Positions 42,944-51,500 of a DNA stretch of 64,000 nucleotides are shown here, one piece after another. This DNA comes from Paenibacillus sacheonensis (GTDB lineage: Bacteria > Bacillota > Bacilli > Paenibacillales > Paenibacillaceae): contig NZ_JAAAMU010000002.1 in NCBI RefSeq assembly GCF_009909195.1, positions 372,001 through 436,000 on the forward strand, in the 5' to 3' direction. How positions within the stretch are numbered: the stretch's first letter is position 1; each line of letters begins with the position of its first letter. The notes under the pieces were generated by a model. That model did no database searches and was not told where the DNA came from. It saw nothing but the letters and a program-made list of their open reading frames with translations. Both the position numbers and the translations under genes were made by a program.

Positions 42944-44878
42944 ATGATTCATCACGAACTGAAGCAAGCGCTGCAAGACATTGCAGCAGCCATGCTCCGC
43001 GAAGCCGGGCATGAAGCACCGGCTGACATGGCGATCGTCGTCGAGCATCCGGCAAGTGCACTGCACGGCGAATACAGTACCAACCTGGCAATGAAGCTGG
43101 TTCGCATACTCAAGCGCAATCCGCTTGTACTTGCTAACGAGATCAAGGAGAAATTGGCCGGCAATTCGCGGTTGGCGCCGTGGCTGGATAAAATCGAAGT
43201 TGCACCCCCGGGCTTCGTCAATTTGCATATTGCTTGGCCGCACTGGATGCGACTTGCGAACAATCGGGACCTCTCGGCCCTAGGCGGTCCCCGCCAAAAA
43301 ATCATGATCGAGCATACGTCCATCAATCCCAATAAATCCGCGCATATCGGTCATCTGCGGAACTCGTGCATCGGCGATACCTTGGCGAGATTGCTCGCGC
43401 GTCTCGGTCATGAAGTCGAGGTTCATAACTACATCGACGACTTGGGCAACCAGCTTGCCGATACGATCGTCGGAATTCTTCGCACCGCGGTCGTGCAAGA
43501 GCATGTCCGGTTCGGGGATTTCTGCTGGGACGTGTACGCGGAGATCAACCGTGCGTATAAGGAGCATCCGGAGCTGGTGCAAGAACGCGCCGAGGTCCTG
43601 CATCGCTTGGAAGAAGGTAACAACAACATCGCATGGCTGGGGCTGTTGATCGCGGAACGAATCGTCAAGGAACATGTGGAAGACATGCGCCAATTCGGAA
43701 TCGATTACGATGTCCTAGTGTGGGAAAGCAGCATCGTACGCGAAGGCTTCTGGGCGCAAACCTTCGACAAGCTGAGCAAGACGGAATCGTTCCACATGGA
43801 AACGGCCGGGAAATTGGCGGGCTGCTGGGTGCTCAAGCAAACGAACGATGCGGCGGATGCAACGGAACAATCGGAACATCAAGCCGACAAAGTGCTGGTC
43901 AGATCCAATGGCATCCTCACCTACACGGCCAAAGATATCGCGTATCACATGTGGAAATTCGGCTTGCTGGACAAAAGCTTCCGCTATCAGCCGTTCGGCG
44001 AAAATCTCTGGTCCACGCATACTCAAGGCGTGGAACGCGATATCGGACGCGCGGATGCGGTAATCAACGTCATCGATCATCGCCAGGAGTATCCGCAGCA
44101 GATGGTGAAGCAGGCGCTGCAGGCTTTGGGCTACGAGGCGCAGGCCGGACAGCTGCGACACGTCAGCTATGGCGTCGTATCCTTGAGTCCCGCAACGGCC
44201 GCACGCCTCGGCGTAGACACTTCCGAAGGTAGAACCTCGTATCCGATGTCCGGCAGGCAAGGGATCGGAATCAAGGTCGCCGATCTCGTCTCGCATATGG
44301 AGACCGTCATCGACGCCAAACGTTCGCAGCATGAAGGGCTGGACAGCCGAACGATCGCCGCCGCGTCGATTCGGTACTATTTGCTTAAGTTTCATCTGCA
44401 CACAGAAGTGGTGTTCGATCTCGACCAGGCAACGGAAGTAACGGGGAATACCGGCGTGTATCTGATGTATGCCTATGCCAGAGCCAGCGCGTTATTGGAG
44501 AAAGGCCGTTCGTATGCCAATACGACCTCTGACGACGAATCCGCCGCTGAAGCATCCGAAGACGAAGTCTTCGTTCCTGCGAATCATTCGAACCTGCTCG
44601 GCGCCGAAGGGCTGGTACCGCAAGAGTATGCGCTGATGAAGCAGCTGGCTTACTGGCCGGAGATATTGGAGGAAGCGATGAACGAATTGGCCCCGAACGT
44701 GTTATGCACGTATGCGTACGAGCTCGCGATGCTGTTCAATCATTTCTACGCGACTTGCACGATTCTAAGGGCTGACGAGGGCTTGCGCAGGTTCCGCCTA
44801 TGGCTGACCGAACAGGTTCGTGCCACCCTGCACGATGCGTACGGCATTCTTGGGCTGCCGGCGCCGGCTCGGATGTGA
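42944..44878 (+). CDS. argS: Arginyl-tRNA synthetase
   Basis: 644 residues from ATG 42944 with GAGGAGGAAG upstream. Class I synthetase: ArgRS signature EHTSINPNKSAHIGHLRNS (HIGH version), IDDLGNQLADT, then YPMSGRQGIGIKVADLV in place of KMSKS, and a C-terminal anticodon-binding bundle (YAYARASALLEKG, NHFYATC). An N-terminal additional domain (about 1-95) is present. It is longer than the B. subtilis enzyme (556) and its HIGH region is INPNKSAHIGH rather than the ANPTG.LHLGH form, so it may be a second, divergent ArgRS. Controlled by the arginine T-box. Confidence 0.92.
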   Translation: MIHHELKQALQDIAAAMLREAGHEAPADMAIVVEHPASALHGEYSTNLAMKLVRILKRNPLVLANEIKEKLAGNSRLAPWLDKIEVAPPGFVNLHIAWPHWMRLANNRDLSALGGPRQKIMIEHTSINPNKSAHIGHLRNSCIGDTLARLLARLGHEVEVHNYIDDLGNQLADTIVGILRTAVVQEHVRFGDFCWDVYAEINRAYKEHPELVQERAEVLHRLEEGNNNIAWLGLLIAERIVKEHVEDMRQFGIDYDVLVWESSIVREGFWAQTFDKLSKTESFHMETAGKLAGCWVLKQTNDAADATEQSEHQADKVLVRSNGILTYTAKDIAYHMWKFGLLDKSFRYQPFGENLWSTHTQGVERDIGRADAVINVIDHRQEYPQQMVKQALQALGYEAQAGQLRHVSYGVVSLSPATAARLGVDTSEGRTSYPMSGRQGIGIKVADLVSHMETVIDAKRSQHEGLDSRTIAAASIRYYLLKFHLHTEVVFDLDQATEVTGNTGVYLMYAYARASALLEKGRSYANTTSDDESAAEASEDEVFVPANHSNLLGAEGLVPQEYALMKQLAYWPEILEEAMNELAPNVLCTYAYELAMLFNHFYATCTILRADEGLRRFRLWLTEQVRATLHDAYGILGLPAPARM

Positions 44879-44979
44879 ATCGCCGCCGGCTCAAATATGT
44901 GCCTCCTCGCCGGGAAGAAGTCTTCGATTCCGAAAATGCAACGATGCGGTCGGCCATATGCGGCCATTGAATTAAATGA

Positions 44980-45018
44980 AAAGCCGCCTAAAGTCTCATC
45001 GACTGTCAGGCGGCTCTT
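44980..45018. terminator. Bidirectional terminator
   Basis: AAAGCCGCCT / AGGCGGCTCTTT; between argS and the convergent permease gene. Confidence 0.8.
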
Positions 45019-45039
45019 TACAGGTACGGTCAAGCAAGA

Positions 45040-45960
45040 TTACAGATGAGATACTTTCGAGAACCGCTGCCGGTACTGCTTCTCCAGTCCGACGGATATC
45101 AGATGGAAGCCGAGAATGAACAGAATGTAAGCGGCGAGCGGAATAAACAGCAGCCATTGGTAATAGAACAATTGATCTCGCGCTTGGCCGATTAGCCCGC
45201 TCCATTCGTTCGTGCGGCTGTTATATTCCGCTGGGTCAAAGAACATCTTCGTTCCGCCGACGAAAATATTGAAGATCGCCATCTGGCCGAACAACGCCAA
45301 TGTAAGGACGATTTCCTGCACGAACATAACGGCGAAGCTTTCCTTCAAATGGGGAAACACATGCGTTCGAACGATCGTCCATTGGCCGGCTCCGATCGAC
45401 TTGGCCGACAGCACGAATTGTTTCTCTCGAATGATCATCGTTTTCTCTTTGATGACGGATGCGACGGAGGGAAGACCCACCAGCGTCAACACGACGACGA
45501 GAATGACCGTCATCAATAACGGGGAAGCTGCCGGATTCATGGTGATGCCGATCATGATCATCCATACGATGACGAACACCGGAAAGCCGCTAAGTACGTT
45601 CCAAATCGGCAGCCGGCCCATGCGTGACGGTTTGTCGCTGCCGTAATAACCGAGCAGCAAGCCTATGATTCCTCCGATAAACAAGCGCCCGAAGGCGACG
45701 GCAATGGCCCCGATGATCGTATATTTCGAACCGGCCAGCATCTTCGCCATCAGATCGTACCCGTATTTATCGGTTCCGAACGGATAGTCGGCGGTCGGCG
45801 GAGAAGGAGGGACGGTGAGCGTGCCTTCTCCGTTCTCGTCGACGGAATAGTCGACGCCCAGATGCTCGCTCAGATCATGAGGAGCGGCAAAGCGTCCGAG
45901 CAGCGATGCCGCGATGATGAGGAACGTAAGGATCAGTCCGGCGAGCAAGGTTTTGTTCAT
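45040..45960 (-). CDS. Peptide-type ABC transporter permease (DppC/OppC-like)
   Basis: 306 residues from ATG 45960 (AAGGTGA 7 bases upstream), whose ATGA overlaps the stop of the partner gene. The N-terminal membrane helix is followed by an extracytoplasmic stretch with DYPFGTDKYGYDL, the OppC hallmark FGTDxxGRD-like motif, then five further helices. The EAA-type loop reads VLSAKSIGAGQWTIVRTHVFPHL. Partner of the upstream OppB-like permease. No ATPase or binding-protein gene is adjacent, so these must come from elsewhere. Confidence 0.85.
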   Translation of the reverse strand: MNKTLLAGLILTFLIIAASLLGRFAAPHDLSEHLGVDYSVDENGEGTLTVPPSPPTADYPFGTDKYGYDLMAKMLAGSKYTIIGAIAVAFGRLFIGGIIGLLLGYYGSDKPSRMGRLPIWNVLSGFPVFVIVWMIMIGITMNPAASPLLMTVILVVVLTLVGLPSVASVIKEKTMIIREKQFVLSAKSIGAGQWTIVRTHVFPHLKESFAVMFVQEIVLTLALFGQMAIFNIFVGGTKMFFDPAEYNSRTNEWSGLIGQARDQLFYYQWLLFIPLAAYILFILGFHLISVGLEKQYRQRFSKVSHL

Positions 45961-46844
45961 CGGACGATCACCTTCTCCCAACCGAATATCACCGTTCGGA
46001 GCAAGGCGTACATGAGGGCATAGAGGACGAGCAGGGTAAGAATCCCGTTGACCACGAAGCCGTATTGGTAGCCATTGAACGCGAACGCATTGGAGAACAG
46101 CATCATGCCGACGCCGTTCAGGTTATAGAGGTATTCGAAGATGAACAAATTTCCGAATAGAATGCCCAGAAACTTGTGCAGGTCGGCTTTGACATAAGGA
46201 AGCACGTTAGGCAGGGCGTGATAGAAGATAATGTACGTTTTGCCGAGTCCGCGCGCCTTGGCGAAGCTGATATAATCCTCGGTCAGCGTTTGGTTCATAT
46301 GCAGCGCGACGTTGCGAATCATGTAATTGGCCGGAATGATAATCGTCGACAGCAGCGGAAGCGCGATCGCGGGGTCATCCGTCGAAGGGCTGGCGACCTT
46401 GAATACGACCAGGCCGGTCTCGGAAGCGATGTACACGATCAAGAATTGCAAGAGAATGACGATAACGAAGTCCGGCAGCACGCTCGTCAATTCAAGCGTT
46501 CGCTTGAGCCACGGTTTGCGCGCTACGGCAGTACGGACGCCGAGCAAGACGCCTGCCGTCATTCCGACGAAGCCGCCGACAGCCATATACGAGAGCGTGA
46601 CGGTGAAGCTGCGCCCGATTTGTTCCCAGAACGATAATTCGGTCTTTCCCGATAAATAATGAAAGGAATGCCCGTTCCATAGACCTTGCACGTACTCGCG
46701 CAGGCTCGTAAAACCGTTCGCGAAGTGGAGCTGAAGCGCGCCGTCCGCTTGGCCTGCTTGAAGCACTGCGGGAAACATGGCGAAAACGAGCACGAACATC
46801 AGTATTCCGGGTACGATCAGCGTGAATTGCGCTACTTTTGACAT
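45957..46844 (-). CDS. Peptide-type ABC transporter permease (DppB/OppB-like)
   Basis: 295 residues; GAAAGGAAGC precedes the ATG. Six predicted helices; the EAA loop reads DYISFAKARGLGKTYIIFYH followed by ALPNVLPY, as in OppB permeases. The periplasmic-side insert after the first helix is longer than usual. Forms a pair with the OppC-like protein by overlap. A binding protein and two ATPases would be needed for function. Confidence 0.85.
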   Translation of the reverse strand: MSKVAQFTLIVPGILMFVLVFAMFPAVLQAGQADGALQLHFANGFTSLREYVQGLWNGHSFHYLSGKTELSFWEQIGRSFTVTLSYMAVGGFVGMTAGVLLGVRTAVARKPWLKRTLELTSVLPDFVIVILLQFLIVYIASETGLVVFKVASPSTDDPAIALPLLSTIIIPANYMIRNVALHMNQTLTEDYISFAKARGLGKTYIIFYHALPNVLPYVKADLHKFLGILFGNLFIFEYLYNLNGVGMMLFSNAFAFNGYQYGFVVNGILTLLVLYALMYALLRTVIFGWEKVIVR

Positions 46845-46951
46845 ACGGGTGCTTCCTTTCGATCCAGATTCTAAGATGCTAGACGATCATCTATTCAGTA
46901 TAGTTGCATGTTTCGCAAATACAAGTCTTGACGGTTTCGGCTCTTATCGAA

Positions 46952-46969
46952 CGGCTGTCCGGACAGCCG
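46952..46969. promoter_or_regulatory. 18-bp perfect palindrome in a divergent intergenic region
   Basis: CGGCTGTCCGGACAGCCG, no loop, between the permease pair and the glycosidase gene. An operator is possible; no -35/-10 relation is clear. Confidence 0.45.
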
Positions 46970-47081
46970 ACAAACGGGGAATTGACGCGATCGGCCAAGC
47001 GTCGTTTTATAAGCTATAAGCGGTGGCGTCCATGCTACAATTAAGCCGATGAACGATCCGAATGCCGAGGAGCGATTAGAG

Positions 47082-48083
47082 ATGACGAACCGATTGAAAC
47101 GGAGATACGAGCCGGATTACGTGCACGAAGTTCCCGTATTGAAGCATGGGGACACGGATGCCGATATCCAAGGCGCCAGAGAACCGTTTCTATTCCAACA
47201 TGAAGGTCGATTTTACTTGCATTACGATGGCAACGGAACGCGCGATTGGGGCTGCACGCTCGCCGTCTCCGATGATTTATACCATTGGGATAAGAAGGGC
47301 CGCATGCTTCAAGCGGGAGAAGAGGGTGACACGGACCATGGCGGCGCTTGTTATGGACCGACCTTCTTGTTCGACGGCAAATGGTACATGTACTACGTAT
47401 CGGTGGCCAATACCTCCGGCGCGCCGTGGTTCGTTCCCGCGCTCCCGTACCGCACGGGGCTCGCGACCGCCGATCGGCCGGACGGGCCATGGACGAAGGC
47501 AACGACGAATCTATTCACGCTCGGCGCGCCGGGCAGCTGGAATGAAGGATGCATTTGCGCGCCGTATCTCGTTCGCGAGGGGGAGACGTTCTATGCCTTC
47601 TACAGCGGCAGCAACATGGGGCCGAACTTCAAGCGCACGATCGGATTATTGACCGCTTCCTCGCCGGAAGGACCCTGGACGGACAGCGAAGGACCGATCC
47701 TGCCGCTGGACGAGAATCTGGAGAATCCGAGTCTTTATTACGAGCCGGCATGCGGGCTATGGTTCATGTTTGTGAATCATGTCGGGAACAACGAGGAGGG
47801 CGTGGAATTTACCGATGCCGTCTGGGTGTACTGGAGCGAATCGTTGACGGAATGGAACGCGGAGAACAAGGCGGTCGTGCTCGACGCCGCCAATATCCCG
47901 TGGGTGAAGCAAGTCGTGGGCTTGCCTGCCTGCCTCGTAGACGGGGACAAGCTCTGGATCGCGTTCGACGCGTCCGACGGCACGATTCACGAGAATTTGC
48001 ACGGCCACAGCAACCGGGACATCGGATTGAGCTACTTCGATCTGCCGCTGCGTTCGCCGAATGACAAGCAATATTTAGGATAG
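47082..48083 (+). CDS. Five-bladed beta-propeller glycoside hydrolase (GH43/GH32-like)
   Basis: 333 residues from ATG 47082 with GAGGAGC 8 bases upstream. The propeller pattern recurs: GAREPFLFQHEGRFYLHYDG, CTLAVSDDLYHWDKKG, GPTFLFDGKWYMYYVS, WNEGCICAPYLVREG, then ENPSLYYEPACG. The first blade GAREPFLF and later WNEGCICAP Glu are candidate catalytic acids. Cytoplasmic, without signal peptide. Substrate may be an arabinoside, fructoside or mannoside; not resolvable. It sits next to the divergent permease pair, so the two could serve one oligosaccharide, but peptide-type permeases make this speculative. Confidence 0.7.
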   Translation: MTNRLKRRYEPDYVHEVPVLKHGDTDADIQGAREPFLFQHEGRFYLHYDGNGTRDWGCTLAVSDDLYHWDKKGRMLQAGEEGDTDHGGACYGPTFLFDGKWYMYYVSVANTSGAPWFVPALPYRTGLATADRPDGPWTKATTNLFTLGAPGSWNEGCICAPYLVREGETFYAFYSGSNMGPNFKRTIGLLTASSPEGPWTDSEGPILPLDENLENPSLYYEPACGLWFMFVNHVGNNEEGVEFTDAVWVYWSESLTEWNAENKAVVLDAANIPWVKQVVGLPACLVDGDKLWIAFDASDGTIHENLHGHSNRDIGLSYFDLPLRSPNDKQYLG

Positions 48084-48109
48084 ACAACCCTATCAAAAGC
48101 CGTTATGAT
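48081..48109 (+). promoter_or_regulatory. Promoter of the cobalamin locus
   Basis: TAGACA, 17-bp spacer, TATGAT, about 30-40 bp before the riboswitch. Confidence 0.7.
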
Positions 48110-48134
48110 GAACAGGAAAATCGAATAATGATCC

Positions 48135-48305
48135 GTAAAGGTGCGGCCTGCATGTTGTGCATGCCGCTTAAAAGGGAAGTCCGGTTAAATGCCGGCGCGG
48201 TCCCGCCACTGTAATTGAGGAGCGACTCCACACGGTGCCACTGGTTCGTCTTGAACCGGGAAGGCTGGAGAAGCGATGATTCATGAGCCAGGAGACCTGC
48301 CTATA
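48135..48305 (+). promoter_or_regulatory. Cobalamin riboswitch
   Basis: The conserved blocks appear in order: TTAAAAGGGAAGTCCGGTTA, GCGGTCCCGCCACTGTA, CGGTGCCACTGG, GGGAAGGCTGG, AGCGATGA and the B12 box AGCCAGGAGACCTGCC (48286-48301). It should repress downstream genes when adenosyl- or methylcobalamin is abundant. GGGTGG (48331-48336) could pair with the left arm of the downstream terminator as an antiterminator. Confidence 0.95.
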
Positions 48306-48415
48306 CGCGAATGTTTCTTAATTCTTCGGGGGGTGGGAATTGGAAATGATCACCGTTACGCATGCGCGCATGATGAAGCTATGCTTCTGAATGCGATGCT
48401 TTTGTGTCGTTTTTT

Positions 48416-48444
48416 AAGCCGCCCCGGTTAGGGGCGGCTTTTTT
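48416..48444 (+). terminator. Riboswitch-controlled terminator
   Basis: AAGCCGCCCC, GGTTA loop, GGGGCGGCTT, six T. About 110 bp after the B12 box and 70 bp before the surface-protein gene. Confidence 0.9.
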
Positions 48445-48513
48445 GGTTCCAAGCGAGATTTTGCAAACCGTGTGCAAGGACTGGCTCTATCGATAATTGA
48501 AAAGAGGATGGCT

Positions 48514-51500
48514 ATGCGTACTCATGTATTCGTAAATCTATCAGGAAAGATCGGCAAGCGATGGTTGTCCGTCTTGCTCGCAGCCGTGCTGCTCCTTTCC
48601 GCGTTCGTTCCGGCCGGTGCCGCCTACGCGGATGAAGCCGATTCGACAACCGACCCCTTGCTGCAGCAGGTGGAAGCCGCCATCGAAGGGGCTTCCCAAG
48701 CGATCGTGAGCGGCGCGGGCATCGGAGATTGGGAGTCTGCCGGGCTGTCGGCTGCCGGCAGGACGGTCCCAAGTGCATATGTTTCCACGTTATACAAGCA
48801 AATGGCTGGCAATCATGGCAGCTTCTACTCGGTTACCGATTACGAGCGAACGGTCATCGGACTGACGGCCACGCATCAGGATGCGACGAAGTTTGCCGGC
48901 TACGATCTGGCGGAACGCATCTATGATTATCCGGCGATCGGAACGTTGAACGGCTTGATCTTCGCGCTCATCGCGCTGGACAGCGGCCATTACGCCGTGC
49001 CCGATAACGCCCTATGGACGAGGGATAAGCTGATAGCCGCCATCTTGGCGAGGCAAAATCAAGACGGCGGCTTCAACTGGACGCCGTCGGCAAGCGATCC
49101 GGACATCACGGGCATGACGCTGACGGCGTTGGCGCCTTACAAGGGCCAGGAGGCCGTTCAGTCCGTCATCGATCGCGCGGTGAATTGGCTGTCGGTCAAC
49201 CAGCTGGGCAACGGCGGCTATGCTTCCTATAACGTCGATAACAGCGAAAGCGTCTCGCAGGCGATCATCGGGCTGACTGCGCTTGGCCTGGATCCCACGG
49301 GAGCCGACTTCACCAAGAACGGCCATCATCTCGTCGAGCGGCTGTTATCCTTCCGGATTGCCGACGGAACGTTCTCGCATAAGCCCGCCGGAGCTTCCAA
49401 CGGCATCGCGACAGAACAAGCGCTGCAGGCGCTCGCCGCCTTCGACAAGTATAAGAAAGACGGCAGCCGCCTATACGATTACGGCGTCCGCATCCCTTAC
49501 GGGTGGGCGAGCGATTGGCTGCTCGGAGACGCGAACGGGACGGGCATCTCCGACTGGCAGGTGGTTGGACTGTCGCGGGAGGGCCGCGAGGTTCCCGGCA
49601 GCTACTTGAGCGACACGCTCGCCAATACGATCGATATCTTGAACCAATATCCGGAATATGCGTTGGTGACCGATTACGAGCGCAGCACGATTGCCTTATC
49701 GGCGCTGCATCTCGATGCGACGGATTACGCGGGCATTGACTTCGTCGAACGCATCTACAACAGCGGCATTATGGAGGATCAAGGCATTAACGGGTTGGAT
49801 TTCGCCCTGATTGCCTTGGATGCGGGCGATTATGCGACACCCGGCGATGCCAAGTGGAATCGCGACAAGATCATCGCCGCCATTCTGGCGAAGCAGCATG
49901 ACGACGGCGGATTCTCGCTGAGCACCGGCGCCAGCGATCCCGATCTGACGGCCATGACCTTGACGGCGCTTGCGCCTTACATGGGCCGGAATGAAGTAAA
50001 GACGGCCGGAGAGAAAGCCATTCAGTGGTTATCTCTCAAACAGGATGCGCACGGCGGCGGGTACCCGACGGATAACTGGGGGACGATCGTCGACTCCAGC
50101 GAAAGCGTCTCGCAAGCCATCATCGCGCTGGCATCGAACGGCATCGATCCGACGAGCGCGCCGTACACCAAGAACGGCATCACGCTGATCGATAAGCTAT
50201 TCACGTTCATGCAGCCCGACGGCGGCTTCAAGCACGCGGCCGATCCCCAAGCCCCGACCGATGTCATGGCCACCGAGCAGGCGCTGCAAGCGCTGGCGGC
50301 TTACGAGATGTTCGTCGATGGCCGAGGACGCCTGTACCAGTTCGGCGCCCCGGTCTCCCTGCAGGTCGAGGGACCGTCAGGCGCGATCGCAGGCGGCGGC
50401 GCCTCCGCCGGCATTGCTTTGGACGCGCTGAAGAAGGTGCTTGACGATAAACGGGTCCCCGTCGTCGTTACTGAATCCTCTTACGGCAAATACGTGAGCG
50501 CGATCAACGGCATCGCGGCCAGCGGCACCAACGGTTGGATGTTCGACGTCAACCGAGGCGGCGAATGGAGCTTCCCGGGCGTCGGGATGGATGCGTTCGA
50601 GCTGCAGCGAGGCGACAAGCTCGTCGTCTATTATGGCGGCTCCGATACGGCGCTCGTTCGCTCCGTGAAGGTCGAACCGGCAGCGCCTAAAGCCGGCGAA
50701 GCGTTCAAGGTCACCGTCATGCAGACGGCTTCCGTCTGGAACGGCACGTCCAGCGAAGTCGTTACGGCTCCCGCTTCCGGCGTGCGCGTCGCTATTGGCG
50801 GACAGTCCGTCACGACGAACGCGAGCGGCGAAGGCGCGTTCGATTCGGGCATTGGAACAGCCGGCGATTATCGGCTTGAAGTAACCGGTTATCGGGAGGG
50901 CAGCGTGCCTAGCCTGGTTCGTTATGCGCAGTCTTTGACGATTGCAGCGAAGACTTCCGACAATGGCGGCGGGAATCCCCCGACTTCTCAGTTCGTAGCG
51001 CTGTCCGTGACCGGCGATTCGCGGAAGGGGACGATTCTCGGCAGCAAGCAGGTTGCGCTCCAAACCGGCGATACCGCGTATTCCGTGCTGGCGCGCGAGC
51101 TTCCCGGCAAGGTGCGCGATACGGGGGCCGGCGCCACGAAGTACGTGCAAGGCATCGATGGCTTGAGCGAGTTCGATCGCGGACCGGAGAGCGGATGGAT
51201 GTATGCCGTCAACGGGAGTTTCCCGAACTACAGCGCCGGTATATACGATCTGCAGCCGGGCGACGTCGTGGCATGGCGGTATACGACGAACTTAGGATGC
51301 GATCTAGGTGCGCCGGGCGGTAATTGCAGCGCGGCAGGCGGCGGCTCGGCGCCGATCGCCGATCCGGTCACCGTTGTCGACGTGCCTAGCGATCCGAAAC
51401 AGGATTACGTTCACAAAGTGACGACGGCGGAGCAAAGCAAAGGTCTTCAGTTCAATATTCCGATTGCCGCGCCTAGAGTTATCCTGAACGCCGACGACGT

